A stretch of 35,280 nucleotides of DNA from the NCBI GenBank assembly GCA_002297645.1, contig DBMH01000208.1, positions 2,903 to 38,182 of the forward strand. The letters are read 5' to 3'. The translations under genes and the position numbers were made by a program. The DNA comes from Rhodanobacteraceae bacterium UBA703 (GTDB lineage: Bacteria > Pseudomonadota > Gammaproteobacteria > Xanthomonadales > Rhodanobacteraceae). Below, piece by piece: positions 25,132 to 35,280 of this stretch; position 1 is the first letter of the stretch; each line of letters begins with the position of its first letter. Below the pieces are notes generated by a model, which saw only the letters and a program-made list of their open reading frames with translations, was not told the DNA's origin and did not search any database.

Positions 25132-26409
25132 ATGGCAACCGCTACCGCCCTGAAGACCAAGGCTGCCGCCTCCCAGCGTGGCAGGGAACGCGCGAAAATC
25201 AGCGAATTGCAGACCTTCACATGGGTCGGCATCGACAAGCGCGGCGTCAAGATCAAGGGTGAACAACAGAGCAAGAATGCGAACCTCGTCAAGGCCGACC
25301 TGCGCAAGAACGGCATCAACCCGCAGGTCGTCAAGGCCAAGGCGAAACCGCTGTTCGGCAAGACCGGATCGGCGATCAAGGGGCGCGACATTGCGATCTT
25401 CAGTCGCCAGCTCGCCACGATGATGGCGGCCGGCGTCCCGATGGTGCAGGGCTTCGACATCGTCGCCGGCGGCCAGAGCAATCCACGCATGAAGGACATG
25501 CTCACGGACATCAAGCAGGACATCGAGGGTGGCGCCGCGCTGAACGAAGCATTGGGCAAGTATCCGGTGCAGTTCGACGAACTCTACGTCAATCTCGTCA
25601 AGGCCGGCGAGTCGGCCGGCGTGCTCGACACCGTCCTCGACACGATCGCGACGTACAAGGAAAACATCGAGAACATCAAGGGCAAGATCAAGAAAGCGAT
25701 GTTCTATCCGGCTGCAGTGCTGGCCGTCGCCGTGATCGTCGCCTCGATACTGCTGATCTTCGTGATCCCCCAGTTCGAATCCGTGTTCAAGAACTTCGGT
25801 GCGGAGCTGCCGGCCTTCACCCAGATGCTGGTCAACATGTCGCGCTTCATGGTGGCCTACTGGTGGCTGATGTTATTGTGGTTGGTTGGCACCATCGTCG
25901 GCCTCGTCTTCCTGTACAAGCGCTCGGAGAAGTTCCAGCACCTCGTCGGACGCGGCATGCTCAAACTTCCGGTCATCGGGCAGATCCTGCGCCAGTCTGC
26001 AATTGCCCGCTACGCTCGTACGCTGGGAGTGACCTTCAAGGCCGGCGTGCCGCTGGTCGAGGCCTTGGATTCCGTATCGAACGCGACCGGCAGCGTCGTC
26101 TACAACGACGCCGTCAAGCGTATTCGCGAGGACGTATCGGTCGGCCATCAACTGCAACTCGCGATGGCACAGACCAACCTGTTCCCGAACATGGTCGTGC
26201 AGATGGTCGCGATCGGCGAAGAAGCCGGTGCACTGGACACCATGCTCTTCAAGGTCGCCGAGTTCTTCGAGACCGAGGTCAACAACGCGGTCGACGCGCT
26301 GTCGAGCCTGCTCGAACCGTTCATCATGGTCATCATCGGCGTGGTCGTCGGCGGCATGGTCGTCGGCATGTACCTGCCGATCTTCAAGCTTGGTGCGGTC
26401 GTCGGCTGA
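25132..26409 (+). CDS. pilC: Type IV pilus inner-membrane platform protein PilC
   Basis: The 425-residue protein has the GspF/PilC fold. A soluble N-terminal segment (TFTWVGIDKRGVKIKGEQ near residue 30) is followed by two cytoplasmic T2SSF domains, each beginning with a similar motif: IFSRQLATMMAAGVPMVQGFDI in the first half and YARTLGVTFKAGVPLVEALDSV in the second. Three hydrophobic helices are visible (around 200-225, 245-265 and at the C-terminus). It anchors PilB and organises pilin polymerisation. The ATG at 25132 begins MATATALKTKA, 5 bp after the pilB stop, so the two are in one operon with pilD. Confidence 0.95.
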   Translation: MATATALKTKAAASQRGRERAKISELQTFTWVGIDKRGVKIKGEQQSKNANLVKADLRKNGINPQVVKAKAKPLFGKTGSAIKGRDIAIFSRQLATMMAAGVPMVQGFDIVAGGQSNPRMKDMLTDIKQDIEGGAALNEALGKYPVQFDELYVNLVKAGESAGVLDTVLDTIATYKENIENIKGKIKKAMFYPAAVLAVAVIVASILLIFVIPQFESVFKNFGAELPAFTQMLVNMSRFMVAYWWLMLLWLVGTIVGLVFLYKRSEKFQHLVGRGMLKLPVIGQILRQSAIARYARTLGVTFKAGVPLVEALDSVSNATGSVVYNDAVKRIREDVSVGHQLQLAMAQTNLFPNMVVQMVAIGEEAGALDTMLFKVAEFFETEVNNAVDALSSLLEPFIMVIIGVVVGGMVVGMYLPIFKLGAVVG

Positions 26410-26415
26410 ACGCGC

Positions 26416-27285
26416 GTGCCCGAGATTTCCTGGCTGCACGACACGGCTTTCCTGGCTCCATTGGCGGGACTGCTTGGCCTTCTGGTCGGCAGCTTCCTCA
26501 ACGTGGTGATCCTGCGCCTGCCGCGACGGCTCGAACACGAGTGGCGCCTGCAGGCCCATGAGCTGCTCGGCCTCGAAGCCGAGGCGGGAGGCACGCCGCC
26601 CGACCTCGTCTTCACCGGCTCGCACTGTCCGCAGTGCAAGCACGCGCTGTCCCCGCTCGACAATGTTCCGCTGCTGAGCTGGCTATTCCTGCGTGGTCGT
26701 TGCCGCTATTGCCGGACAGCGATCTCCTGGCAATACCCTCTGGTCGAGTTGTTGACCGCACTCGCATCGGCCGCAGTCGCCTGGAAGTTCGGGTTCGGCT
26801 GGCCGCTCGCGGCCGGGCTCGTCTTCACGTGGATCCTGATCGCCGCGTCAGGAATCGACGCACGCACGCAGCTGCTGCCGGATCAGCTCACACTGCCCTT
26901 GCTCTGGCTGGGCCTGCTGCTGTCCCTGGTGCCGGTCTTCATCGAACCTACGACGGCGATCCTCGGAGCCGCCGTCGGCTACCTGAGCCTCTGGTCGGTG
27001 TTCTGGCTGTTCAAGCTGGCGACCGGCAAGGAAGGCATGGGCTATGGCGACTTCAAGCTGCTCGGTGCGCTCGGCGCCTGGATGGGTGCGACGAGCCTGC
27101 TGCCGATCGTGCTGCTGTCCTCGCTGATCGGCGCGCTTGTTGGCAGCGCGGTGCTGATCCTTCGGGGCCAGGACCGCAATACGCCGATCCCGTTCGGCCC
27201 GTTCATCGCTGCGGCCGGCTGGGTATGGTTCGTGTTCGGGGATCGCCTCGGAGCCTTCTACGCAGGGCTCTTCGGATTGCAGTGA
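26416..27285 (+). CDS. pilD: Prepilin leader peptidase / N-methyltransferase PilD
   Basis: The 289-residue polytopic aspartic protease removes the prepilin leader and methylates the new N-terminal Phe. The N-terminal methyltransferase part has SFLNVVILRLPRRLE and a four-cysteine zinc motif (C71, C74, C96, C99). The peptidase domain has catalytic aspartates D148 in SGIDARTQLLPD and D212 in GMGYGDFKLLGALGAW. Its substrates are the two pilins encoded upstream. The start is a GTG at 26416, 6 bp after the pilC stop, giving MPEISW and the usual first helix. coaE follows after 56 bp, the standard gammaproteobacterial order. Confidence 0.95.
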   Translation: MPEISWLHDTAFLAPLAGLLGLLVGSFLNVVILRLPRRLEHEWRLQAHELLGLEAEAGGTPPDLVFTGSHCPQCKHALSPLDNVPLLSWLFLRGRCRYCRTAISWQYPLVELLTALASAAVAWKFGFGWPLAAGLVFTWILIAASGIDARTQLLPDQLTLPLLWLGLLLSLVPVFIEPTTAILGAAVGYLSLWSVFWLFKLATGKEGMGYGDFKLLGALGAWMGATSLLPIVLLSSLIGALVGSAVLILRGQDRNTPIPFGPFIAAAGWVWFVFGDRLGAFYAGLFGLQ

Positions 27286-27341
27286 ATCGCCCTTCACCCC
27301 GCCCACGAGAAGACGAGGGCGAACCGTCCTACACTCCTGCC

Positions 27342-27971
27342 ATGCCCGCACGACCTTTCGTCGTCGCCCTGACCGGCGGCATCGCCAGCGGCAAGTCGAC
27401 TGTCGCCGGACACCTCGCCGGGCTCGGCGCGGAACTGGTGGACGCCGATATCGTGGCACGCGAACTGGTCGCGCCGGGGCAACCGGCGCTCACGGAGATC
27501 GTGGCGGCCTTCGGCCCCGAGGTGCTCGACGCAGAGGGTGCGCTCGATCGCCGGGCGATGCGTACGCGCGTATTCGGTGACCCCGGCTCGCGGCACATGC
27601 TGGAAGCGATCCTGCATCCACGCGTGCGCGCGACGCTGCGCGATCGGTCGAACGCCAGCGTGGCACCCTACGTGGTGCTCGCGATTCCACTGCTGGCCGA
27701 AGGCCGAGGCTACGATTGGGTCGATCGCGTGCTCGTCGTCGACGTGCCACGCGAGGTGCAGCACGCACGCCTCGTCGCTCGCGACGGAATTCCCCCGGAC
27801 TTGGCCGACGCCATGCTCGACGCACAGGCGAGCCGCGAGCAGCGCCTGGCGATCGCCGACGATGTGATCGACAACAGCGGAACGCTGGAGGACCTCGGCA
27901 CGGCAACGGCCGTCCTGCATCGGCGCTATCTCGATCTCGCACGCGCGAAGGCCGCCGAAGCCGGTCGGTAA
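27342..27971 (+). CDS. coaE: Dephospho-CoA kinase
   Basis: The 209-residue P-loop kinase phosphorylates dephospho-CoA at the 3' position, the last step of CoA synthesis. ALTGGIASGKSTVAGHLAGLG carries the Walker A loop (GGIASGKST). VDADIVARELVAPG holds the substrate-binding Asp pair, and VLAIPLLAEGRGYDWVDRVLVVDVP matches the CoA-binding part. RDGIPPDLADAMLDAQASREQRLAIADDVIDNSG completes the family pattern. The ATG at 27342 follows a TACACT (27330-27335) by only 6 bp, so an internal promoter here would give a leaderless message. Otherwise it is the last gene of pilBCD-coaE. Confidence 0.95.
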   Translation: MPARPFVVALTGGIASGKSTVAGHLAGLGAELVDADIVARELVAPGQPALTEIVAAFGPEVLDAEGALDRRAMRTRVFGDPGSRHMLEAILHPRVRATLRDRSNASVAPYVVLAIPLLAEGRGYDWVDRVLVVDVPREVQHARLVARDGIPPDLADAMLDAQASREQRLAIADDVIDNSGTLEDLGTATAVLHRRYLDLARAKAAEAGR

Positions 27972-28105
27972 GGCAGTTCCGAAGCGCCCCGCATCCGGTC
28001 GTGCCGGAACGACGAAATCGGACACATCGACCGGCGTCCCGACCGATGGAGATCCCTGCTAGCCATTGGCGACACGCCGCTCGGACGCGTCGAAGCTCTC
28101 GCCCG

Positions 28106-29086
28106 CTACGCGCCCCACAGCGCGCGAATGGCCGCCACTCCCTGCGCACCGCTGACCTGGGCGGCATCGATGTCGTCGACCTCCATCCCGCCCAACGCGT
28201 AGGTCGGCAGCGCTGTCGCGGCCACGAGATCGGCGAAGCCTTCCCAACCGAGCGTCGGCGCGTCCTCGTGGCTGGGTGTCGGGAAGACGGGCCCGAGCGT
28301 AGCGAAGTCGGCGCCGATGCGCGCGGCATGCGCGAGCTCCGCGGCATCGTGGCACGACACGCCGACCCAGCTTTCCGGCGACAATGGCCGCTGCGTCAAG
28401 GAGGTGGCGACGGACGCCGGCAGGTGCACGCCGTCGAGACCGAGCACGGCGGCCAGCTTCCAGTCGGCGTTCAGCAGCAGCCGTGCCCCGTAGTCGCGGC
28501 AGAGGTTGCGCGCCGTCCGCGCGACACGCGCGAGACGATCGCCGGGCCACCCCGGCAGGCGCAGCTGGATCAGGCGCACGCCCTTGCGGCATGCGCGCTC
28601 GATGCCACGCACCACGGTATCGGTGTCTTCCGGAGCCAGAGGCGGCGTGATCAGATAGCGGTCCGGCAGGCGCAGTGCCGCTACCGCCGGACGATCGGCG
28701 TCCGGCATCTCGATCCGGTGCAGTTCGGCGATTTCCGCCCAGGCGAGGCGCTGATGCTCGCGCGCGAGCACGATCCCGGAATAGGCGGAGACCTGCCAGA
28801 CATCGAGCATGATGCGCGTGTCGGCGTAGTCGTGAGGGATGGCGATCAGCGGCCGGGCCGACTCGACGACGATGCCGAGTTCCTCGCGCAGCTCGCGCGC
28901 GAGCGCGTCGATCGGCAGTTCGTCTTCTTCGCACTTGCCGCCGGGGAATTCCCACAAGCCTGCTAGATGCTTGCCGTCCGGGCGCTGGGCGATCAGGACG
29001 CGCCCGTGACTGTCGCGCAGGACGCCGGCGACGACACGGAGACGGTCAGGCACGATCGCGACGGATGGCGGACATGCCCGGCGCAC
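28106..29086 (-). CDS. Nudix hydrolase / thiamine-phosphate-synthase-like fusion (MutT-ThiE)
   Basis: The 326-residue bifunctional-looking protein has two domains. The N-terminal Nudix domain (about 15-140) has the Nudix box beginning GGKCEEDELPIDALARELREELGI. The C-terminal TIM barrel (about 145-326) resembles ThiE/TenI, with LIQLRLPG, LLLNADWKLA, GVHLP, GVSCHDAAELAHAARIGADFATLGPVFPTPSH and YALGGM. This fusion is common next to secA in gammaproteobacteria. The Nudix half probably cleans oxidised nucleotides (8-oxo-dGTP) like MutT. The barrel's real activity is unproven, and thiamine-phosphate synthesis should not be assumed. The start is uncertain: GTG at 29086 follows AGGGCAG closely; GTG at 29053 (MPDRLRVVAG) is shorter and more family-like. 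Confidence 0.85.
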   Translation of the reverse strand: MRRACPPSVAIVPDRLRVVAGVLRDSHGRVLIAQRPDGKHLAGLWEFPGGKCEEDELPIDALARELREELGIVVESARPLIAIPHDYADTRIMLDVWQVSAYSGIVLAREHQRLAWAEIAELHRIEMPDADRPAVAALRLPDRYLITPPLAPEDTDTVVRGIERACRKGVRLIQLRLPGWPGDRLARVARTARNLCRDYGARLLLNADWKLAAVLGLDGVHLPASVATSLTQRPLSPESWVGVSCHDAAELAHAARIGADFATLGPVFPTPSHEDAPTLGWEGFADLVAATALPTYALGGMEVDDIDAAQVSGAQGVAAIRALWGA

Positions 29087-29209
29087 CTGCCCTGCAGGAA
29101 CAGGTGCCGGAGCCAGGACCGGTGGACGAGCTCATTCTGTCACGCCCCTCTTCCCCCTCGCTCCATGCGTCGCGGCGGCCTTGCCCAGCCGGCGCACGGA
29201 AACGCGATA

Positions 29210-31972
<2,763 letters not shown>

Positions 31973-32156
31973 GGAAGGTCTTTGGCTGAAGTCCGGGAGG
32001 CGCACCGATGACGCCGCGCGCTGCTGTTGTCGCCGAAAAGGTGACGAACCGGCAATGATACGGCGTGGCCGGCCCAATACAAAACCAGCTTTGTGCGGCC
32101 GGACGGGCTTTCAAGGGCCGGAGCGGCCTTGCGGCCACCCCGGAAATGCGGGGCGC

Positions 32157-33101
32157 TCAGGCGCGCGGCGCGCGCTGCGACTTCACGTAGGCCGTCGGAT
32201 TGACCGGGCGGCCGTTGAGCCAGACCTCGAAATGGCAATGCGGGCCGGTCGAACGTCCGGTGGAACCGACCTTGGCGATCGTCTGGCCCGCATGCACGCG
32301 CGTGCCGATTTCGGCGACGTTCTGCGAGTTGTGCGCGTAGCGCGTCATGTACCCGTTGCCGTGGTCGATCTCGACGACGTTGCCGTAGCCGCTGCGCTGG
32401 CCCGACCACGTCACGACGCCATCGGCCGCTGCGGTGACCGGCGAGCCCAGCGGCGCGTCGAAGTCGATGCCGAGGTGCCGCGCGGCGTGGCCGTCGAGCG
32501 GATCGGTGCGGGCACCGAAGCCCGAGGAGATGTAGCCCTGTGCGACCGGCATGCCGCTCGGCAGCAGCGCGTTGTCGATCTTGCGGTCACGCAGCAGGTT
32601 CTCGAGCACCTGCAACTGGGCTTCCTGGCGGTCGAATTCGGCACGCAGGTTTTCCACCCCGTCCTGCAGCGGCAGCGCCGTCACGACCACCGCCGCCGTG
32701 GACTCCTCCGGGCCGCCCAGCGACGGGGCGCTGCTGAAGTCGAACTCGCCGTCGTCGAGCTTGCCGACCTCGGCGAGCCGCTCGCCCAATGCATTCAGAC
32801 GCGTCGCCTGGGCCTGCAGGCGGCCGAGCTGGATGGCCAGGGCGTCGAGATTGCGCTGCGAATCGCTGTCGATGCCGGCGATCTCCTCGCGCTGCTGCGC
32901 GAGCGTCGCCCGCAGCTCCGCAAGGTCGCTCTCGCCTTTCCAGCGGGAGCCGCCGAGGAGCATCGTGGCGCCCACCCCGAGCGCCACCAGGCCGAGCGCG
33001 CAGGCGCCCCCGGCCGCGAGCGCGAAAAGGCGGATGCGCCGGCTGCCGAGGTCGATCCGACGTGGTGCCGAGTGCGCATTGCCGACGATAATGATGTTCA
33101 T
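32157..33101 (-). CDS. M23-family peptidase with N-terminal membrane anchor and coiled coil
   Basis: The 314-residue envelope protein has one transmembrane helix near the N-terminus (about 27-48: LFALAAGGACALGLVALGVGATMLL), a coiled-coil segment (about 55-190) and a LytM/M23 domain. The M23 metal motif is complete: HLGIDFDAPLG supplies His and Asp, and GPHCHFEVWLNGRPVNP supplies the HxH. So it should be an active endopeptidase on peptidoglycan cross-links, facing the periplasm. It lies immediately upstream of secA, a conserved xanthomonad arrangement. The ATG at 33101 (MNIIIVGNAH) is my choice. The ATG at 33131 (MTNTNSAS) would add 10 residues, and its start codon would overlap that of dciA. 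Confidence 0.88.
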   Translation of the reverse strand: MNIIIVGNAHSAPRRIDLGSRRIRLFALAAGGACALGLVALGVGATMLLGGSRWKGESDLAELRATLAQQREEIAGIDSDSQRNLDALAIQLGRLQAQATRLNALGERLAEVGKLDDGEFDFSSAPSLGGPEESTAAVVVTALPLQDGVENLRAEFDRQEAQLQVLENLLRDRKIDNALLPSGMPVAQGYISSGFGARTDPLDGHAARHLGIDFDAPLGSPVTAAADGVVTWSGQRSGYGNVVEIDHGNGYMTRYAHNSQNVAEIGTRVHAGQTIAKVGSTGRSTGPHCHFEVWLNGRPVNPTAYVKSQRAPRA

Positions 33102-33129
33102 AGATGCAGATGCCGAGTTCGTGTTCGTC

Positions 33130-33606
33130 ATGTCGCCACGCCGCAATCCTCTCCGCGCCTCCACCGCCGGCCCGAAGCCTGCGCTGGAATGCGTCGCACT
33201 CGACGCGCTCGCGGATCGCGCGCGCGCGCTGGATGCGCTGGACGAGAGGCTGCGTGCCCTCATGCCCGCCGCGGTCGCCCGCGAGACTCGTCTCGCCGAC
33301 GTACGCAACGGGCGCCTCGTCTTTCTGGCGTCCAGTCCGACCTGGGCGAGCCGCATCAGGCTGTATCAGGCAGCCCTGCTGGCCGAAGCCCGTACCGCCC
33401 TCGGCGGTACCGTCGAACGTTTCGCCGTGAAAGTGGCGCCTTTGCCGGCCGTTCCACCGGAGCCGGCAAAGCCGAAACCGCTTTCTGCCGCCACGGCCAG
33501 ACATCTGCAGGCCGCGGCGAAAACCATCTCCGACCCGGAAATCCGAGCCCTTTATCTGAAACTGGCGTCCTTCGCCAGCGATGATTCCCTCCAGGAGCCG
33601 GAATAG
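33130..33606 (+). CDS. dciA: DciA-like DUF721 protein (DnaB helicase loader)
   Basis: The 158-residue protein has a DUF721 core: LDALDERLRALMPAAVARETRLADV, then NGRLVFLASSPTWASRIRLYQAALLAEAR. A proline- and lysine-rich linker (PPEPAKPKP) and a short C-terminal helical tail follow. DciA is the ancestral loader of replicative helicase DnaB in bacteria lacking DnaC, and DUF721 proteins are its members. Gene context (between lpxC and the M23-secA unit) matches that of dciA in Xanthomonas relatives. It is divergent from the M23 gene and convergent with lpxC. A start further upstream at 33091 (MMFIDADA) is possible, but 33130 (MSPRRNPLR) has the more typical basic beginning. Confidence 0.85.
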   Translation: MSPRRNPLRASTAGPKPALECVALDALADRARALDALDERLRALMPAAVARETRLADVRNGRLVFLASSPTWASRIRLYQAALLAEARTALGGTVERFAVKVAPLPAVPPEPAKPKPLSAATARHLQAAAKTISDPEIRALYLKLASFASDDSLQEPE

Positions 33607-33626
33607 CCCCGGGTCCCCCGCAACGA

Positions 33627-33658
33627 GCTTCCAGGCGGAAGCCGGTTCTTCTTCTTCT
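33627..33658 (+). terminator. Possible terminator of dciA
   Basis: GCTTCC-AGGC-GGAAGC (33627-33642) is followed by a T-rich stretch (TTCTTCTTCTTCT), 21 bp after the dciA stop. The stem is only 6 bp and the tract is interrupted. Confidence 0.4.
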
Positions 33659-33808
33659 GGGCCGGGCGTCGTGCCGGGGCCTGTCGGTGGACGCTTTGCG
33701 TTCCAGCCGCCGCGTACGTTGCCGTTCGCGGAAACCCGGCTCAAATCCCGTGCCGGGGAATTCTTCTCGAAAGCCGGCCGGGAGAGCCCCCGCCCGCCCG
33801 ACAGACGA

Positions 33809-33835
33809 ACGGCGCGACCGAGGCCGCGCCGTCTT
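33809..33835. terminator. Possible terminator between dciA and lpxC
   Basis: ACGGCGCG (33809-33816) and CGCGCCGT (33825-33832) form a perfect 8-bp stem with an 8-nt loop, followed on the + strand by CTTT. It lies 11 bp after the lpxC stop, so it could serve either gene; no long T run is present on either side. Confidence 0.5.
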
Positions 33836-33845
33836 TCCAACCCGC

Positions 33846-34757
33846 CTAGATCGCCTGCGCCGGATGGGCGTAGGAAATCGGCGCCTTGCGCTCGTCCTCG
33901 AAGCTGACCTCTTCCCAGGTCGCCTCGTCGGCCAGCAGGGTACGCAACAGCTTGTTGTTCAGCTCGTGTCCCGACTTGTAGCCGTAGAACGCACCGATGA
34001 GGCTGTGGCCGAGCAGGTAGAGATCGCCGATCGCGTCGAGGATCTTGTGCTTGACGAACTCGTCCTCGTAGCGCAGGCCGTCCTCGTTCAGCACGCGGTA
34101 GTCGTCGAGCACGATGGCATTGTCCATCGAGCCGCCGAGCGCGAGGTTCTTCTCGCGCAGCATCTCGATGTCGCGCATGAAGCCGAACGTGCGCGCACGC
34201 GAGACTTCCTTGACGAACGAGGTCGTCGAGAAATCGATCTCGCTGGTCGAGGAGCGCTTGGTGAACATCGGATGGTTGAAGTCGATCGAGAAGCCGACCT
34301 TGAAGCCGTCGAACGGCTCGAAGCGGGCCCACTTGTCGCCGTCGCGGACGGTGATCGACTTCTTGATGCGGATGAAACGCTTGGCCTTGGCCTGCTCCTC
34401 GATTCCTGCCGACTGCAGCAGGAACACGAACGGGCCGGAACTGCCGTCCATGATCGGCACTTCCGGCGCCGACAGGTCGACGTAGGCGTTGTCGATGCCG
34501 AGACCGGCCATCGCGGAGAGCAGGTGCTCGACGGTTGCGATGCGGACGTCGCCCTTGACCAGCGTGGTCGAGAGGCGCGTGTCGCCGACATTTTCGCAAC
34601 TGGAGCGGATTTCGACGGGTTCGGGAAGGTCCACGCGGCGGAACACGATACCCGTGTCCACCGCGGCAGGGCGCAAGGTCATATAGACCTTTTCACCCGT
34701 ATGAAGACCTACGCCCGTCGCCCGGATGACATTCTTGAGCGTGCGCTGTCTGATCAT
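33846..34757 (-). CDS. lpxC: UDP-3-O-acyl-N-acetylglucosamine deacetylase LpxC
   Basis: The 303-residue zinc enzyme commits UDP-acyl-GlcNAc to lipid A synthesis. It begins MIRQRTLKNVIRATGVGLHTGEKV. The zinc ligands are all present: H78 in TVEHLLSAMAG, and H237 and D241 in KHKILDAIGDL. The catalytic H264 is in SGHELNNKLL. These numbers equal those of Pseudomonas LpxC. The gene lies downstream of ftsZ in the same direction, as in the standard dcw/ftsZ-lpxC order, with a 297-bp gap that holds its own putative promoter and an inverted repeat. In the family the level is set post-translationally; nothing here shows that directly. The open frame upstream of 34757 is not LpxC-like. Confidence 0.97.
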   Translation of the reverse strand: MIRQRTLKNVIRATGVGLHTGEKVYMTLRPAAVDTGIVFRRVDLPEPVEIRSSCENVGDTRLSTTLVKGDVRIATVEHLLSAMAGLGIDNAYVDLSAPEVPIMDGSSGPFVFLLQSAGIEEQAKAKRFIRIKKSITVRDGDKWARFEPFDGFKVGFSIDFNHPMFTKRSSTSEIDFSTTSFVKEVSRARTFGFMRDIEMLREKNLALGGSMDNAIVLDDYRVLNEDGLRYEDEFVKHKILDAIGDLYLLGHSLIGAFYGYKSGHELNNKLLRTLLADEATWEEVSFEDERKAPISYAHPAQAI

Positions 34758-34800
34758 TTTTATGCGTAAACCCCTGGGGCAGGGCTGACAAAACGCGGCG

Positions 34801-34806
34801 AGACTA
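34801..34806 (-). promoter_or_regulatory. Candidate -10 of the lpxC promoter
   Basis: On the minus strand, GCTAGTCTCGCCGCG contains TAGTCT and resembles the CTATACTCCGGCGCG motif before pilS. It stands 43 bp upstream of the lpxC ATG; no clear -35 was found. Confidence 0.35.
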
Positions 34807-34846
34807 GCACACGGAACTTGTGGAGAAAAGTTAAGCGATGTATGGA

Positions 34847-34884
34847 ACCGACAGAATGTCGCTTTTACGCAACATTCTGCCGGT
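34847..34884. repeat. Inverted repeat in the ftsZ-lpxC spacer
   Basis: Two 13-bp arms, ACCGACAGAATGT (34847-34859) and ACATTCTGCCGGT (34872-34884), match at 12 positions around a 12-nt AT-richer centre. The sequence is much less GC-rich than the surroundings. It could be an operator for lpxC or an mRNA hairpin; there is no T tract, so a simple terminator is unlikely. Confidence 0.6.
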
Positions 34885-35037
34885 CCGCTTCGCGCGAAAT
34901 CCTCACTTTCCCTTGACGTCGATGAACCTTCGCCGCGACGCCACGCGACGGCGGAATCCGCTCCGGGCGACATGCTTTCCGCGCGTCGCCCTCACGCATC
35001 GACGAGCCGGGAAACCGGCGCGCGCCAGGATGGGAAG

Positions 35038-35056
35038 GAAGCCGCGATGCGGCTTC
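35038..35056 (-). terminator. Hairpin overlapping the ftsZ stop codon
   Basis: GAAGCCGC (35038-35045) and GCGGCTTC (35049-35056) form an 8-bp perfect stem with a 3-nt loop that includes part of the ftsZ TGA. On the minus strand it is followed by CTTCC, a weak T-rich tail. It may attenuate ftsZ read-through into lpxC. Confidence 0.45.
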
Positions 35057-35280
35057 AGTCCGCCTGACGGCGCAGGAATGCCGGAATGTCGAGGTAGTCG
35101 CTCGGCGCTTCCGCGGCGGCCGGCGCCGGCGTGGCGTCGAACGCCGCCGTGCGCATCGGCTGCCCCGGGATGCCGAGGTAGTCGTCCACCGGCAGCCCGG
35201 TCGTGCCGTCGCGCTTGACCACACGCATCGCCGGACGCGCCACCGCGACCTCGCGCTCGCGCGGCTCGCGTACCGGCTGG
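35055..35280 (-). CDS. ftsZ: Cell-division GTPase FtsZ, C-terminal end
   Basis: Only the last 74 complete codons are in the window, and the gene continues past the right edge. The visible part is the disordered C-terminal linker (rich in Arg, Glu, Ala, Pro: EPREREVAVARPAMRVVKRDG) and the conserved C-terminal tail ending DYLDIPAFLRRQAD. The tail binds FtsA and ZipA and tethers the ring to the membrane. The DYLxIPxFLRxQA tail is nearly universal in gammaproteobacteria. A similar DYLGIPG stretch occurs earlier in the linker (VDDYLGIPGQP), a partial duplicate of the tail motif. The GTPase domain lies outside. Confidence 0.93.
   Translation of the reverse strand, partial: QPVREPREREVAVARPAMRVVKRDGTTGLPVDDYLGIPGQPMRTAAFDATPAPAAAEAPSDYLDIPAFLRRQAD

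Noticed and set aside
27985..28015. Small hairpin TCCGG-TCGTG-CCGGA between coaE and the Nudix fusion
   Set aside because: The stem is 5 bp without a T run on either strand.

Overview
The window is high-GC chromosomal DNA from a gammaproteobacterium, most likely of the Xanthomonadales/Lysobacterales (Xanthomonas, Lysobacter, Rhodanobacter relatives). The basis is gene content and order: rluD/bamD, sucD-sucC beside pilS-pilR, pilB-pilC-pilD-coaE, a Nudix-ThiE fusion beside secA, an M23 peptidase divergent from dciA, and lpxC beside ftsZ. The assignment is inference from gene order and protein resemblance. No rRNA, tRNA, CRISPR array or transposase was found.

Left arm (1-8.2 kb) is housekeeping. 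It holds the start of a PgeF/YfiH-type gene overlapping rluD, bamD facing away from rluD, a terminator shared by bamD and the convergent NAD synthetase gene nadE, a LysE/ArgO amino-acid exporter divergent from an ArgP/LysG regulator, and sucD-sucC separated by an inverted pair of REP-like palindromes.

The centre (8.4-27.3 kb) is a type IV pilus locus. The PilS sensor and PilR sigma-54 activator lead it, followed by a TfpX/TfpZ pilin accessory protein, a 998-residue membrane protein fused to a spermidine-synthase-like domain, two tandem pilins and a GT-C/TPR membrane protein. An oppositely oriented four-gene operon follows (GT2 glycosyltransferase, SAM methyltransferase, flippase-like membrane protein, GT-B glycosyltransferase). 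Then come pilB (assembly ATPase), pilC (platform) and pilD (prepilin peptidase), with coaE behind. The first pilin has a sigma-54 -24/-12 element, an upstream dyad that could be a PilR site, and a structured leader. The 12.0-23.1 kb part looks less GC-biased by eye than its flanks and reads as accessory cargo: my hypothesis is a surface-glycan or pilin-modification module built into the pilus locus. The most unusual member is the spermidine-synthase fusion, whose catalytic Asp positions are replaced.

Right arm (27.3-35.3 kb) is core cell-envelope biology: coaE, a Nudix/ThiE-like fusion, secA, an M23 peptidase whose start lies next to the divergent dciA start, lpxC, and the 3' end of ftsZ. A 13-bp-arm inverted repeat lies between ftsZ and lpxC.
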